NCBI RefSeq assembly: GCF_023630255.1
Contig: NZ_JALPRS010000001.1
Location: 1,612,001 to 1,676,000 of the forward strand
DNA length: 64,000 bases
Direction of reading: 5' to 3'
Source of the DNA: Pontibacter deserti
GTDB lineage: Bacteria; Bacteroidota; Bacteroidia; Cytophagales; Hymenobacteraceae
Translations under genes and position numbers: made by a program
The notes under the pieces: model-generated
What the model was told of the DNA's origin: nothing
What the model saw: the letters and a program-made list of their open reading frames with translations, nothing else
The model's database searches: none
In this document: in pieces, positions 53,183 to 60,939 of the stretch
Position numbering within the stretch: the stretch's first letter is position 1
Layout of the letters: each line of letters opens with the position of its first letter

Positions 53183-53627
53183 TGTTCTTCACGGCTGTTA
53201 CCGCTTCGTTCCAGGTCAGCAGGCGACCGCCGTGCTCCTGATGCATTTTAGTTGCTGCAGTTTTATCGGCTACGGCTGTTAAGTATAAGCCCATCGGGCT
53301 TGGCAGATTTTTGCTCTGCAGGTAATGTGCTTTTCGTGCATCAATCAGCTCGCCGGGTTTTGTAAAATCGCTTACAAGTATAAAAGATGCTTTTTCAGCT
53401 AATTCAGTTTGCTCATTCACATACGCCATCAAACATTCCGACGAATCGAAAAAGAAGGCTTTGCCTTTATCATTTACCAGTTCTGCTCCATAGCGGTTAT
53501 CGGCTACGGTCATGTTGCAGTGCGCACAGTTAGCGGCTCCGTATGGTATTGGTTTCTGCTCTGGCTTGCAGCTAACTATAGCACTAAGTATAAACAGCAA
53601 CCCAACTATTTTCAAGACTGGTTTCAT
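53166..53627 (-). CDS. nosL: NosL, copper-binding lipoprotein
   Basis: 153 residues. Lipobox AIVSC (Cys20). NosL motif NCAHCNMTVADNRYGAEL and FFDSSECLMAY, with Met and Cys candidates for Cu(I) binding. It delivers copper to NosZ. Its ATG overlaps the stop of the upstream membrane-protein gene by 4 nt. Confidence 0.92.
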   Translation of the reverse strand: MKPVLKIVGLLFILSAIVSCKPEQKPIPYGAANCAHCNMTVADNRYGAELVNDKGKAFFFDSSECLMAYVNEQTELAEKASFILVSDFTKPGELIDARKAHYLQSKNLPSPMGLYLTAVADKTAATKMHQEHGGRLLTWNEAVTAVKNNEKPE

Positions 53628-54235
53628 GCGGCTGAGTGAACAGGTTTATTAATTAATTCTTTTTTGGCTGATTTGTAGCTCAGGTAAAAGGCAAGAATAC
53701 TGAACACAATGGCCAGTAAAATGCCTGCACTGCCTAAAGCCGGTAACGACAATGCCTCAAAGTTGAGCAATGTTTTGTTGCCCAGCAGCGGCGGAATATA
53801 GGTCATGCCCGGTACTTTTATAGGTGCTTCGGGGCTTAAGTTGGTACCGAACTTAACAAGCCATAGATAAAAATCAAGTATACCGGCGGCTCCGGCTCCC
53901 ATCAGTAAACCGGCCCATGCACCAGCCAGGTTTCGTTTGCCTATCAATGCTATCAGTACTCCGGTTACCATAAAACCAATTACGATGTAGGGCATGAATT
54001 TAAGCTCGGCAAATGACTCAGCGTGGATCGGTTCCATACCGATGTAGTGATTGAGGATATTGAAGTTCTGAAGAACACTTTCGGAACTGCCTGATATCTT
54101 ATTTACCCAAATGTGCATTTCCAATCCTTCAGGATATTGCGGGGCTTTGAGGTATATCTTCCACATCGGAAACATAAACAACAAGCCAAGAGATAATGCT
54201 GCCACAATCATCAGCACTCTATGTATCGCTTTCAT
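53624..54235 (-). CDS. Membrane protein in the NosB position of the clade II nos operon
   Basis: 203 residues with about five membrane segments and a periplasmic N-terminal part (EMHIWVNKISGSSESVLQNFNILNHYIGM). Clade II nos operons usually carry a membrane protein, NosB or a replacement, right after nosZ. This one overlaps nosL by 4 nt. I recognise its place and overall type but not a named family. A role in electron or copper delivery is inferred. Confidence 0.7.
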   Translation of the reverse strand: MKAIHRVLMIVAALSLGLLFMFPMWKIYLKAPQYPEGLEMHIWVNKISGSSESVLQNFNILNHYIGMEPIHAESFAELKFMPYIVIGFMVTGVLIALIGKRNLAGAWAGLLMGAGAAGILDFYLWLVKFGTNLSPEAPIKVPGMTYIPPLLGNKTLLNFEALSLPALGSAGILLAIVFSILAFYLSYKSAKKELINKPVHSAA

Positions 54236-54266
54236 CCTTTTATAGTTTAAGGTGAAAAGTTTAAAA

Positions 54267-54304
54267 AAATCAGCGGAGGCTACCGGGGCAACCTCCGCTG
54301 ATTT
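54267..54304 (-). terminator. Intrinsic terminator or attenuator directly after nosZ
   Basis: Stem AAATCAGCGGAGG (54267-54279) with CCTCCGCTGATTT (54292-54304), 12-nt loop, followed on the minus strand by a run of seven T. It lies in the 83-nt gap between nosZ and the rest of the operon. Confidence 0.85.
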
Positions 54305-54318
54305 GCCCAGTTAAAGCA

Positions 54319-56361
54319 CTATTTTGCTGATGCTACTCCTGGAATATTTTGTTTCTTTTTACCTGTCGAGAATTTGATAGGTACGTTAGATCCTTTTGGA
54401 GAAACCCTCACATATCCCTGCATCTCCTGGTGCAGCGCAGAGCAGAAGTCGGTACAATACATTGGGTATACCCCTGCTTTTTTAGGTACCCATCTCAGGG
54501 TTTGAGTAGCACCCGGCATGATCAGCGTTTCGGCAGTATTTGCGCCCATCACTGCAAATCCGTGCGGTACATCCCAGTCTTGTTCCAGGTTAGTTACGTG
54601 GAAGAGCACAGTATCCCCAACCTGCACACCTTCAATATTATCCGGTGTAAAGTGGCTTCGGATAGAAGTCATTTTCACGATAACTTTATTGCCTTTGCGG
54701 GTCACATTCGCTTCGCTTTCCTTCTTAGCGGCCTGCGGGTGCTTGTTCTCATCCAGTTTGTGGAATTTAACACTATTAGGCGCAACCTTGCTGGCAACTA
54801 TAGCCTGTGCGTAGTGCGGCTCGGCCACGGTCGGGAAGTCAAGCAGCATCTTCATTTTCTCACCAGAGATGTCAATCAGCTGTGCAGAGTGCGCCAGTTC
54901 AGGGCCTGTTGGCAGGTAACGGTCTTTGGTGATCTTGTTCATCGCCACCAGGTATTTGCCATGCGGCTCTTTTGTATCGCCACCAGGTATCATTAAGTGA
55001 CCAACTGAGTAGTACACCGGAATTCTGTCTACAACTTTTAGGTCTTTCAGCTTCCACTTCACAACTTCAGAAGACACGAACATGGAAGTATAGGCATTTC
55101 CTTTACCGTCGAACTCAGTGTGCAATGGTCCTAAGCCCGGCTCTTTTACTTCACCTTTCAGTACCGATTCATACTTCAGCACTGGTATACCGTTCTTCTC
55201 GCCATCAAACTGCTTGTTCTTGATAGCATCCTGCATTTTAGCGAAAGAGAATACAGGTATAGCTGAGGCCAGTTTACCACTAACTACCATGAACTCACCG
55301 CTTGGATCCACATCGATACCGTGTGGTGATTTAGGTGCAGGCAGCAGGTACATCATACCTGGGCACTCTTCTGGAAGCAGGTAACGCACTTTTTTCTTCA
55401 CAGTAGATTTAGCAGTGTGCGTGTTTTTGTCCAGCTTGTTATGGTAGTAGTTAGCAGGCATTTCATGCAGCTTACCTTCTTTGGCATACTTGGCCGCAAG
55501 TTTCCAGTTTATAGCAGCCAGGTAATCTTTATCGTTTTGAGAAGCACCGATCTCTTTAAGAGTACCAGATTTTTCAGAGTTATAAGTTGTAAAGAATACC
55601 CAGTCTTCAGACGGGCCTTTGCCACCATTAGCTAAGTCATAGTCAAAACCAGGCACCAGGATCTGGAAATCCAGCTCCATGTCGCCTTCTTTCGGATCTA
55701 CTTTAATAAAGGAGATTGAGCCACGGAATTCTTCTTCATACTTATCAAGTGCTACGTCGCCTGTACTGCCTTTCATATCCAGCGGAACAGAGAAGCGGGT
55801 ACCTGCAATTACATACTCGTTGTTGTTGGTTGGATAAGGAGAGCAGTGGTTACCAGCTGAGTTCGGGATCTCCATGATCTCCACAGTCTCGAAGGTTTTA
55901 AGGTCCACACGGGCTACACGTGGCGTGTTGTTACCATTCACAAACAACCAGCGGCCATCGGTTTGTCCGTCTGTACGTGACAGTTTCGGGTGGTGCAGGT
56001 CATCCCAAGGCACAAAACCGTGAGAGGTTTGTAGCATAGCCTTGGTCTCTTCGTTGTAACCATAACCATTCTCCGCGTGCTGCGAGAACACCGGGATGAT
56101 CTTTAACAATCTGCCTGAAGGCAAACCGTAAACAGATACCTGCCCGTTAAAACCACCTGACAGGAAAGAATAAAGCTCATCGTGCTTGCCCGGCGCTACA
56201 TACACCGCTGAAGCAGCATCTGAAGATAAAGCATCTGCAGTTGCACCGCCATTACCACCATCAGATTTAGTGCAGCTCTGTAATACCGCGCCGGTCGCCA
56301 GGGCCATCAGCAGGGCAGCTTTAGGAGCCGCTGTTTTTAATTTATTGATCAGTGTTTCCAT
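54319..56361 (-). CDS. nosZ: Nitrous oxide reductase, clade II
   Basis: 680 residues. Seven-bladed propeller with CuZ histidines in DLHHPKL (123-124), GNHCSPYP (172), SPHGIDVDPSG, GPLHTEFDGKG, VGHLMIPGGD and AEPHYAQA. A C-terminal cupredoxin holds CuA ligands in DVPHGF (His600) and YCTDFCSALHQEM (Cys636, Cys640, His644, Met647). The signal is not twin-arginine but Sec, with a lipobox-like LQSC at Cys30, so the enzyme may be lipid-anchored. It reduces N2O to N2 in the periplasm. Confidence 0.96.
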   Translation of the reverse strand: METLINKLKTAAPKAALLMALATGAVLQSCTKSDGGNGGATADALSSDAASAVYVAPGKHDELYSFLSGGFNGQVSVYGLPSGRLLKIIPVFSQHAENGYGYNEETKAMLQTSHGFVPWDDLHHPKLSRTDGQTDGRWLFVNGNNTPRVARVDLKTFETVEIMEIPNSAGNHCSPYPTNNNEYVIAGTRFSVPLDMKGSTGDVALDKYEEEFRGSISFIKVDPKEGDMELDFQILVPGFDYDLANGGKGPSEDWVFFTTYNSEKSGTLKEIGASQNDKDYLAAINWKLAAKYAKEGKLHEMPANYYHNKLDKNTHTAKSTVKKKVRYLLPEECPGMMYLLPAPKSPHGIDVDPSGEFMVVSGKLASAIPVFSFAKMQDAIKNKQFDGEKNGIPVLKYESVLKGEVKEPGLGPLHTEFDGKGNAYTSMFVSSEVVKWKLKDLKVVDRIPVYYSVGHLMIPGGDTKEPHGKYLVAMNKITKDRYLPTGPELAHSAQLIDISGEKMKMLLDFPTVAEPHYAQAIVASKVAPNSVKFHKLDENKHPQAAKKESEANVTRKGNKVIVKMTSIRSHFTPDNIEGVQVGDTVLFHVTNLEQDWDVPHGFAVMGANTAETLIMPGATQTLRWVPKKAGVYPMYCTDFCSALHQEMQGYVRVSPKGSNVPIKFSTGKKKQNIPGVASAK

Positions 56362-56401
56362 GATATGGATTGTTTAGCTATTGTTTCTTTTTTAAGTAAG
56401 C

Positions 56402-56950
56402 TTAGCTGGCTTTGTCGTTCTTTCTCAGGAACTCAAGTATAGCTCTTGCATCCTGCTCGTTCACGTTCTGGTTGGTCATCTGGGTAAGGTGCTCAGCCAG
56501 TAATTTTTTAGCCTCAGGGTCTTTCTTTGTCATCTCCTCAGGGTTGATGATCATGTTCATGATCCATTCTGGTTTGCGGCGCTCAGTTACACCAGCAAGG
56601 CCAGGACCTACAACTTTCTGGTCAGATAACTGGTGGCAGGCAGAACATTTGCCCTCAAAAAGAGACTGACCTGTAGTAGCAAGTGCATCATCTATCTCTG
56701 CTCCTACCTCTACTGTAGTTACCGGGCCAATACCTTTTCCGTTATCGGCAGCTGGCGCTTCTTCAGCCGGAGCTTCCTCCTGCCCTGCTATTCCAGTCTC
56801 TTCCTGAGCTTCAGTGCTGTTACTTTCATTATCACCTGATGAGCAGCCAAAAAGTATAGTGCCACAAAGAAGGGCCATTATTCCTAGTTGTACAGGTTTA
56901 AGTAAAGTAGCTGTTAGTGTAGTCCGAACTTGTTTAATCTGAGTTTTCAT
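56402..56950 (-). CDS. Cytochrome c lipoprotein heading the nos operon
   Basis: 182 residues. Lipobox TILFGC (Cys36), then a Glu/Ala/Pro-rich linker, then one heme c motif CSACH at 102-106 with C-terminal ITAxxIL-type fold (NEQDARAILEFLRK). A Met in the LAEHLTQMTNQ region could be the second ligand. Probably donates electrons to NosZ. Its promoter, with the FNR-type site at 57058-57071, likely drives nosZ too. Confidence 0.88.
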   Translation of the reverse strand: MKTQIKQVRTTLTATLLKPVQLGIMALLCGTILFGCSSGDNESNSTEAQEETGIAGQEEAPAEEAPAADNGKGIGPVTTVEVGAEIDDALATTGQSLFEGKCSACHQLSDQKVVGPGLAGVTERRKPEWIMNMIINPEEMTKKDPEAKKLLAEHLTQMTNQNVNEQDARAILEFLRKNDKAS

Positions 56951-57005
56951 GATCTTAAAGTTTTATTGTAAGTGTTTGAACATATGGTGGTGATTGTTTA
57001 CATAA

Positions 57006-57071
57006 CAAAAGTATGGCTCAACCTGCACCCATTAAAAGACCTTTATCTCTTTTATTAATGACATTCGTCAT
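57006..57071 (-). promoter_or_regulatory. FNR/DNR-type site and -7 element of the nos operon
   Basis: Perfect inverted repeat ATGAC-ATTC-GTCAT at 57058-57071, centre 57064.5. On the minus strand TACTTTTG begins at 57013, exactly 51.5 bp away. Predicted start near 57003 gives a leader of about 50 nt before ATG 56950. Confidence 0.75.
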
Positions 57072-57248
57072 CTTTCTGATTTTTCAGCATGAAAAAGAGT
57101 AACTAAAAAATACGACTGGTCTTTTTTAGATGTTATCGAAGGGGGTAAATAACTATGTGAGCGCTATTTTGAAAAGATTTGTAAACTTTAAAGGAGGTTA
57201 TCCGTTTTTTTAAAGCAATGTATTTTAACTATAAACCAGAATATAACT

Positions 57249-57536
57249 ATGGAAGCACAAGAATTGAAAAACAAGGCTGACAACTTTAACCCAAATAAAG
57301 AAGAAGGACCAGTAGCAGCCGCAATTGAAGAGTATACTGCCAGAATACCTTCTGACATTTATTTATGGGCTGCTTTAGGCTCAATGGCTGTTTCTGCTAC
57401 ACTTAAAGTTTTGAGAAAAGACGAAGAAGCTTTGTTCGTTGGACAATGGGCACCTTCATTCCTTCTGCTTGGCGTTTATAATAAATTAGTGAAGCAACTA
57501 GGCAAGGATAAAACAGATAGAGGCGGACGTCGTTAA
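57249..57536 (+). CDS. Small membrane-associated protein divergent from nos, hypothetical
   Basis: 95 residues. Charged N-terminus, then two short hydrophobic segments (DIYLWAALGSMAVSATLKVL and APSFLLLGVYNKLVKQL) and a basic tail. It is divergent from the nos operon and ends at a strong terminator. No family recognised. A Shine-Dalgarno-like AAAGGAGGTTATCC lies at 57190-57203, too far upstream to serve this ATG. Confidence 0.65.
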   Translation: MEAQELKNKADNFNPNKEEGPVAAAIEEYTARIPSDIYLWAALGSMAVSATLKVLRKDEEALFVGQWAPSFLLLGVYNKLVKQLGKDKTDRGGRR

Positions 57537-57570
57537 GATAAACCCGACCTTAAACTTAAATGCAATTAAA

Positions 57571-57610
57571 ACAAAAGCCCCGGCCAAGTATGGCCGGGGC
57601 TTTTGTTTTA
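57571..57610 (+). terminator. Intrinsic terminator with 15-bp stem
   Basis: Stem ACAAAAGCCCCGGCC (57571-57585) with GGCCGGGGCTTTTGT (57592-57606), 6-nt loop AAGTAT. T-rich or A-rich on both sides, so it may work for the minus-strand gene as well. Confidence 0.85.
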
Positions 57611-57626
57611 AACATCCCAGTTATAA

Positions 57627-58331
57627 TTAGTCTACTGTAGTTGGCTGCTCATAAAAACGAAGAGAAAGCACTTTCAGGCCATTGTTGTCATAGTTCCAGT
57701 AGTAGTCTTCCAGTCTGTCATCAAACAGTGGATAACGCTCATCTGTGCCATCGCCGTCAAGGTCAGCATAAATGTAAAGCAGGTCTCTCGATACGTTGGT
57801 ATAAGTTGATTTGCCTTTGCTTCTCACAGAAACTAAGTTGTCTGTGCTGCAAACCAGCGACTCATCTTCAGGCGTGGTAGGGTCGTCTGTTATAGTTGGG
57901 TCAGTGGCGCAGGTTGTCATAACAGAGCTGCCACCCGGTGTACCTAATGATCTGGCCCAAACAGAATAAACGGTTGTACCATCGTTGTCCGGATCAGGGT
58001 TTGGCAACTGGAACTTAGCACCATCGCCGTCTGTACCATTGGCATCCAGCACTTTAAACTCTTCACCTTCTGCTAAAAGGATTTTAGAGTTACCATCCAG
58101 TGCCACGAATATTCTGTGGCCGCTGTTTCCGTCCATCGTAGCTGTCTTGCCTTTTGGAACGCCAATGATATTTAATCCATAATGGGCACCACTTGGTGCA
58201 CCATTACCTGTTGCCAGCGCTGCTTTGCTTGCGCTCAGGTCTGCTGATGGTGCGATGTCCTGGTCTTCAGAACATCCTACTGTGAAAAGTGCCGGGATAG
58301 CCAGCAATGCGAAAAGTTGTGCTTTTCTCAT
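57627..58331 (-). CDS. Lipoprotein with calcium-binding-like repeats, hypothetical
   Basis: 234 residues. Lipobox FTVGC (Cys20). The mature part contains Asp-rich turns DPDNDGTTVY and DLDGDGTDERYPLF, which resemble EF-hand/thrombospondin-type Ca2+ loops, and a Cys pair in TTCATDP and LVCSTDN. No family recognised. Ends at a shared terminator with the 57249 gene. Confidence 0.65.
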   Translation of the reverse strand: MRKAQLFALLAIPALFTVGCSEDQDIAPSADLSASKAALATGNGAPSGAHYGLNIIGVPKGKTATMDGNSGHRIFVALDGNSKILLAEGEEFKVLDANGTDGDGAKFQLPNPDPDNDGTTVYSVWARSLGTPGGSSVMTTCATDPTITDDPTTPEDESLVCSTDNLVSVRSKGKSTYTNVSRDLLYIYADLDGDGTDERYPLFDDRLEDYYWNYDNNGLKVLSLRFYEQPTTVD

Positions 58332-58612
58332 AATAAATAGAGGGTTTTAAAAGTGAAAATTATATTAACTTTCCGCTTATACTTTGCTATTTTTTAAGAT
58401 GTTTCAACTTCAAATTCACATTTTTATTAAATTTGTCTTATTTAAAATTACCATTTTAATGTTTTTTTTGTGTTAAGTAATTCTTAGCTATAAAAAAATT
58501 GCATAAGCTTAGAGTAAATTTTTTTTGAAAAAATTTATACTTTGCTCATAACACCGCCTTAACTATCGGTGTACAGTTGCCTGTAATGTGCCTTTGTTGC
58601 AATACAAAATAA
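58332..58612. other. AT-rich intergenic region
   Basis: About 280 nt, very AT-rich with homopolymer T and A runs, no ORF. It should hold the promoter of the lipoprotein gene at 58331, but no clear -33/-7 pair was picked out. Nothing else seen. Confidence 0.5.
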
Positions 58613-58650
58613 AAAGCCGGAACCACTTATGTGGTTCCGGCTTTCACACT
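58613..58650 (-). terminator. Intrinsic terminator of the Hsp20 gene
   Basis: Stem AAAGCCGGAACCAC (58613-58626) with GTGGTTCCGGCTTT (58631-58644), 4-nt loop; T-rich on the minus strand (TTTTTATTTTG). Confidence 0.85.
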
Positions 58651-58664
58651 CAAAACAAACTTTA

Positions 58665-59129
58665 TTAATCTACATTTATACGTTTCTTACGTTGGTTTGC
58701 CTGTTCAGCTTTTGGTACTGCAATATGCAGCACGCCATTTTCGTAGTGCGCCTTAATGTTGTCGGCCTTCACTGCTTCCGGTAATCTGAACGAACGACTG
58801 AAAGAACTATAGTTATATTCACGTCTTCTGTAGTTCTCTTTTTCTTCGTTTATGTTCTCTTCCTTCTCACTGCTAACGGTTAGCATGTTCTCATCATATT
58901 CGATATTGAAGTCGTCACGTTTCATGCCAGGTACTGCCATCTCAATACTATATTCTTTATCAGTTTCACGAATATTAGCGGCAGGCAAGTTACCATTACC
59001 AAGTCTGCTCAAGTGCATCGGCATCAGAAACATGTCGTCATCAAACATGCGGTCTATGTCGCTGAAAAAGTTAGAGAACATACTGCGGGTTGCTGGTTTC
59101 TGTTCTTCTCTTCTAGCTAATGATCTCAT
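58665..59129 (-). CDS. Hsp20/alpha-crystallin small heat shock protein
   Basis: 154 residues from ATG 59129. The start is set by an exceptionally good Shine-Dalgarno, AAGGAGGT, four nt before the ATG on the minus strand. Alpha-crystallin domain about residues 45-140 with VPGMKRDDFNIEYDENMLTV, FSRSFRLPEAV and YENGVLHIAVPK. It holds unfolded proteins for refolding. The longer reading from 59159 is unlikely. Confidence 0.93.
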   Translation of the reverse strand: MRSLARREEQKPATRSMFSNFFSDIDRMFDDDMFLMPMHLSRLGNGNLPAANIRETDKEYSIEMAVPGMKRDDFNIEYDENMLTVSSEKEENINEEKENYRRREYNYSSFSRSFRLPEAVKADNIKAHYENGVLHIAVPKAEQANQRKKRINVD

Positions 59130-59132
59130 TTT

Positions 59133-59140
59133 ACCTCCTT
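59133..59140 (-). promoter_or_regulatory. Strong Shine-Dalgarno of hsp20
   Basis: Minus strand reads AAGGAGGTAAAATG. Such a full anti-16S match is rare in Bacteroidota, where leaders usually lack one, so this gene may be translated with unusual efficiency. Confidence 0.75.
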
Positions 59141-59514
59141 GTTTTAAATTACTTAGCAATAAAATCTATTAAAATTCTACGATTAAATTCCCTTTTAGTT
59201 AGTTGCGATTCCTGCGTTATACTTATATGCCAAGCTTATTCACTAAATACAGTGTGCCACATTTCAGTTCGTTTTAGTACTATCTCCCCCATCTGGTACC
59301 TGTTTACTTACCAGATTAGCCATCTAGAGAAATTACTTATAAAAACAGGATTAACTTACTTGCCAGAACGTATACCTATTAACCATTTTACTCTCTGAGG
59401 CTGGCACCATTCTTCAGAGCCCTCTGCCTTCACCTGCAATTTACCTTAGCACTTTTAGCTAAGCTATACTTTAGATATCTGTCTGTTTTTAAATCTGATT
59501 TCCTTTTATCTGTA
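59141..59514. other. Divergent intergenic region, no gene seen
   Basis: About 375 nt between hsp20 and the YbhB-family gene. Short open frames exist but lack protein-like features. Presumably carries the promoters of both genes; none was identified with confidence. Confidence 0.5.
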
Positions 59515-59973
59515 ATGGAGCCTATTACATTAACTAAATTACAACTCGAAAGCCCTGCCTTCAATGCTGGCGAAAAAATACCATCTGAGTACACCTGTGA
59601 TGGTGAAAACATCAATCCCGAACTTGAACTTGACAATATACCGTCACCTACAGTAAGCCTGGCTTTACTGATGGAAGACCCTGATGCACCAGCCGGTACC
59701 TGGACCCACTGGCTACTATGGGATATTCCGATAACCAATAAAATTGAAGAGAACTCTGCTGTTGGAGTGCCAGGTATAAATGACTTTGGTAATTCTAAAT
59801 ACCAGGGTCCCTGCCCTCCTATAGGTACACACCGCTACTTTTTCAGAGTATATGCCTTAGACACTACACTTGGATTGCCAATGGGTAGTAAGAAAGAAGA
59901 GTTACTGAAAGCCATGGAATATCATGTGATAGGTTCAGGTGAACTTATGGGTACCTATGGCCAGTCGAGCTGA
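59515..59973 (+). CDS. YbhB/YbcL family Raf kinase inhibitor-like protein
   Basis: 152 residues. PEBP-like fold with IPSEYTCDGENINPELEL, LLMEDPDAPAGTWTHWLLWDIP and GPCPPIGTHRYFFRVYALD, the phosphatidylethanolamine-binding-protein motifs. Cytoplasmic; the ligand and role are unknown in bacteria. Starts after a 375-nt gap and appears alone. Confidence 0.93.
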   Translation: MEPITLTKLQLESPAFNAGEKIPSEYTCDGENINPELELDNIPSPTVSLALLMEDPDAPAGTWTHWLLWDIPITNKIEENSAVGVPGINDFGNSKYQGPCPPIGTHRYFFRVYALDTTLGLPMGSKKEELLKAMEYHVIGSGELMGTYGQSS

Positions 59974-60143
59974 TGCTTTGTAAGGAGCAGTCAGAACTAC
60001 TACTGAAGAGAGGATAATTTGCTAAATTAATTGAAATATTAGTACATTTAAAGCAGGTATGATCTGCCTTGCCCTACTACTTCATTAACGTAAGTATGTA
60101 GCAGTCAGATCCTTCCCTTTTCAGCGCTTAGTGTATTTCATTA

Positions 60144-60578
60144 ATGGAGAATACTACAGATTTTTTAGAGATAAAGGTTGATACCGAAAAGAAGCTGCTG
60201 TATGGAAAGTGGCTCCGCAATGTAGATAACAGGGAGTATAAAGCAGGGCTTCGGCAGTTGTACCAGCTTATAATTAACCACAGCATAAGTTTGTGGCTGC
60301 AAAACAGCGAGCACCTGCAACCTCGCAACGCAGAAGATCAGAAGTGGGCAGCGGAAGAGTTTGCACTGTTGCTTTCACAAAGCTCTATGAAACAATTGGC
60401 AGTAGTTTCTCCTAAGGCAACACCTCACTATGCTATACTTTGTTCTATGCGCGAAAAAGCTTATCGCATTTTTGGCAAAACAAAACAAGTAGAATTATTC
60501 GAAACAAATGAAGCCGCACTTAAGTGGCTCACACCTCATTTACTATTCTACCGCCTTCCGGCCGCAACTATAAGCTAG
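60144..60578 (+). CDS. SpoIIAA/STAS-like small protein, hypothetical
   Basis: 144 residues. Start FLEIKVDTEKKLLYGKWL and alternating strands and helices look like the SpoIIAA-like/STAS fold common in Cytophagales hypotheticals, with end ELFETNEAALKWL. No signal peptide. It precedes a short LuxR-type HTH gene and may take part in the same signalling; that is inference. Confidence 0.6.
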   Translation: MENTTDFLEIKVDTEKKLLYGKWLRNVDNREYKAGLRQLYQLIINHSISLWLQNSEHLQPRNAEDQKWAAEEFALLLSQSSMKQLAVVSPKATPHYAILCSMREKAYRIFGKTKQVELFETNEAALKWLTPHLLFYRLPAATIS

Positions 60579-60689
60579 CAAAAGGAGCGAAAAATCATTA
60601 GAAGTGAGTATTGCGCTTTAGCTGTAGAGTTTACATATTTCCTGCTATACTAAAATAGCCGATGATGTAAACTTTTTACTGCTACTTGT

Positions 60690-60899
60690 ATGTACAAGAA
60701 CACACCAATTTTAAGCACTCGCGAACGCAGAATTATTGAGCTTATGGCTGAAGGCTGTACAGCTGAAACGATAGGAAACCAGATGAACCTTTCTACCTCT
60801 GAAGTGCAGCAACGTATCCAGAAGATGCTTCAAAAACAAGGGTTTGAAAGTACGTATCAGCTTATCAGCTGGGCTTTCCGGGAGGCTATTATTACCTAA
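60690..60899 (+). CDS. Stand-alone LuxR-type HTH protein
   Basis: 69 residues, nearly all a GerE/LuxR helix-turn-helix: ILSTRERRIIELMAEGCTAE then IGNQMNLSTSEVQQRIQKML. No receiver or PAS domain. It ends about 40 nt before the convergent end of a PAS-LuxR gene. It could bind DNA alone, or modulate the neighbour by dimerising. Confidence 0.7.
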   Translation: MYKNTPILSTRERRIIELMAEGCTAETIGNQMNLSTSEVQQRIQKMLQKQGFESTYQLISWAFREAIIT

Positions 60900-60939
60900 T
60901 CCTGCACTTGCTTGCGGTAAGCTATAGTTTATACTTGAG

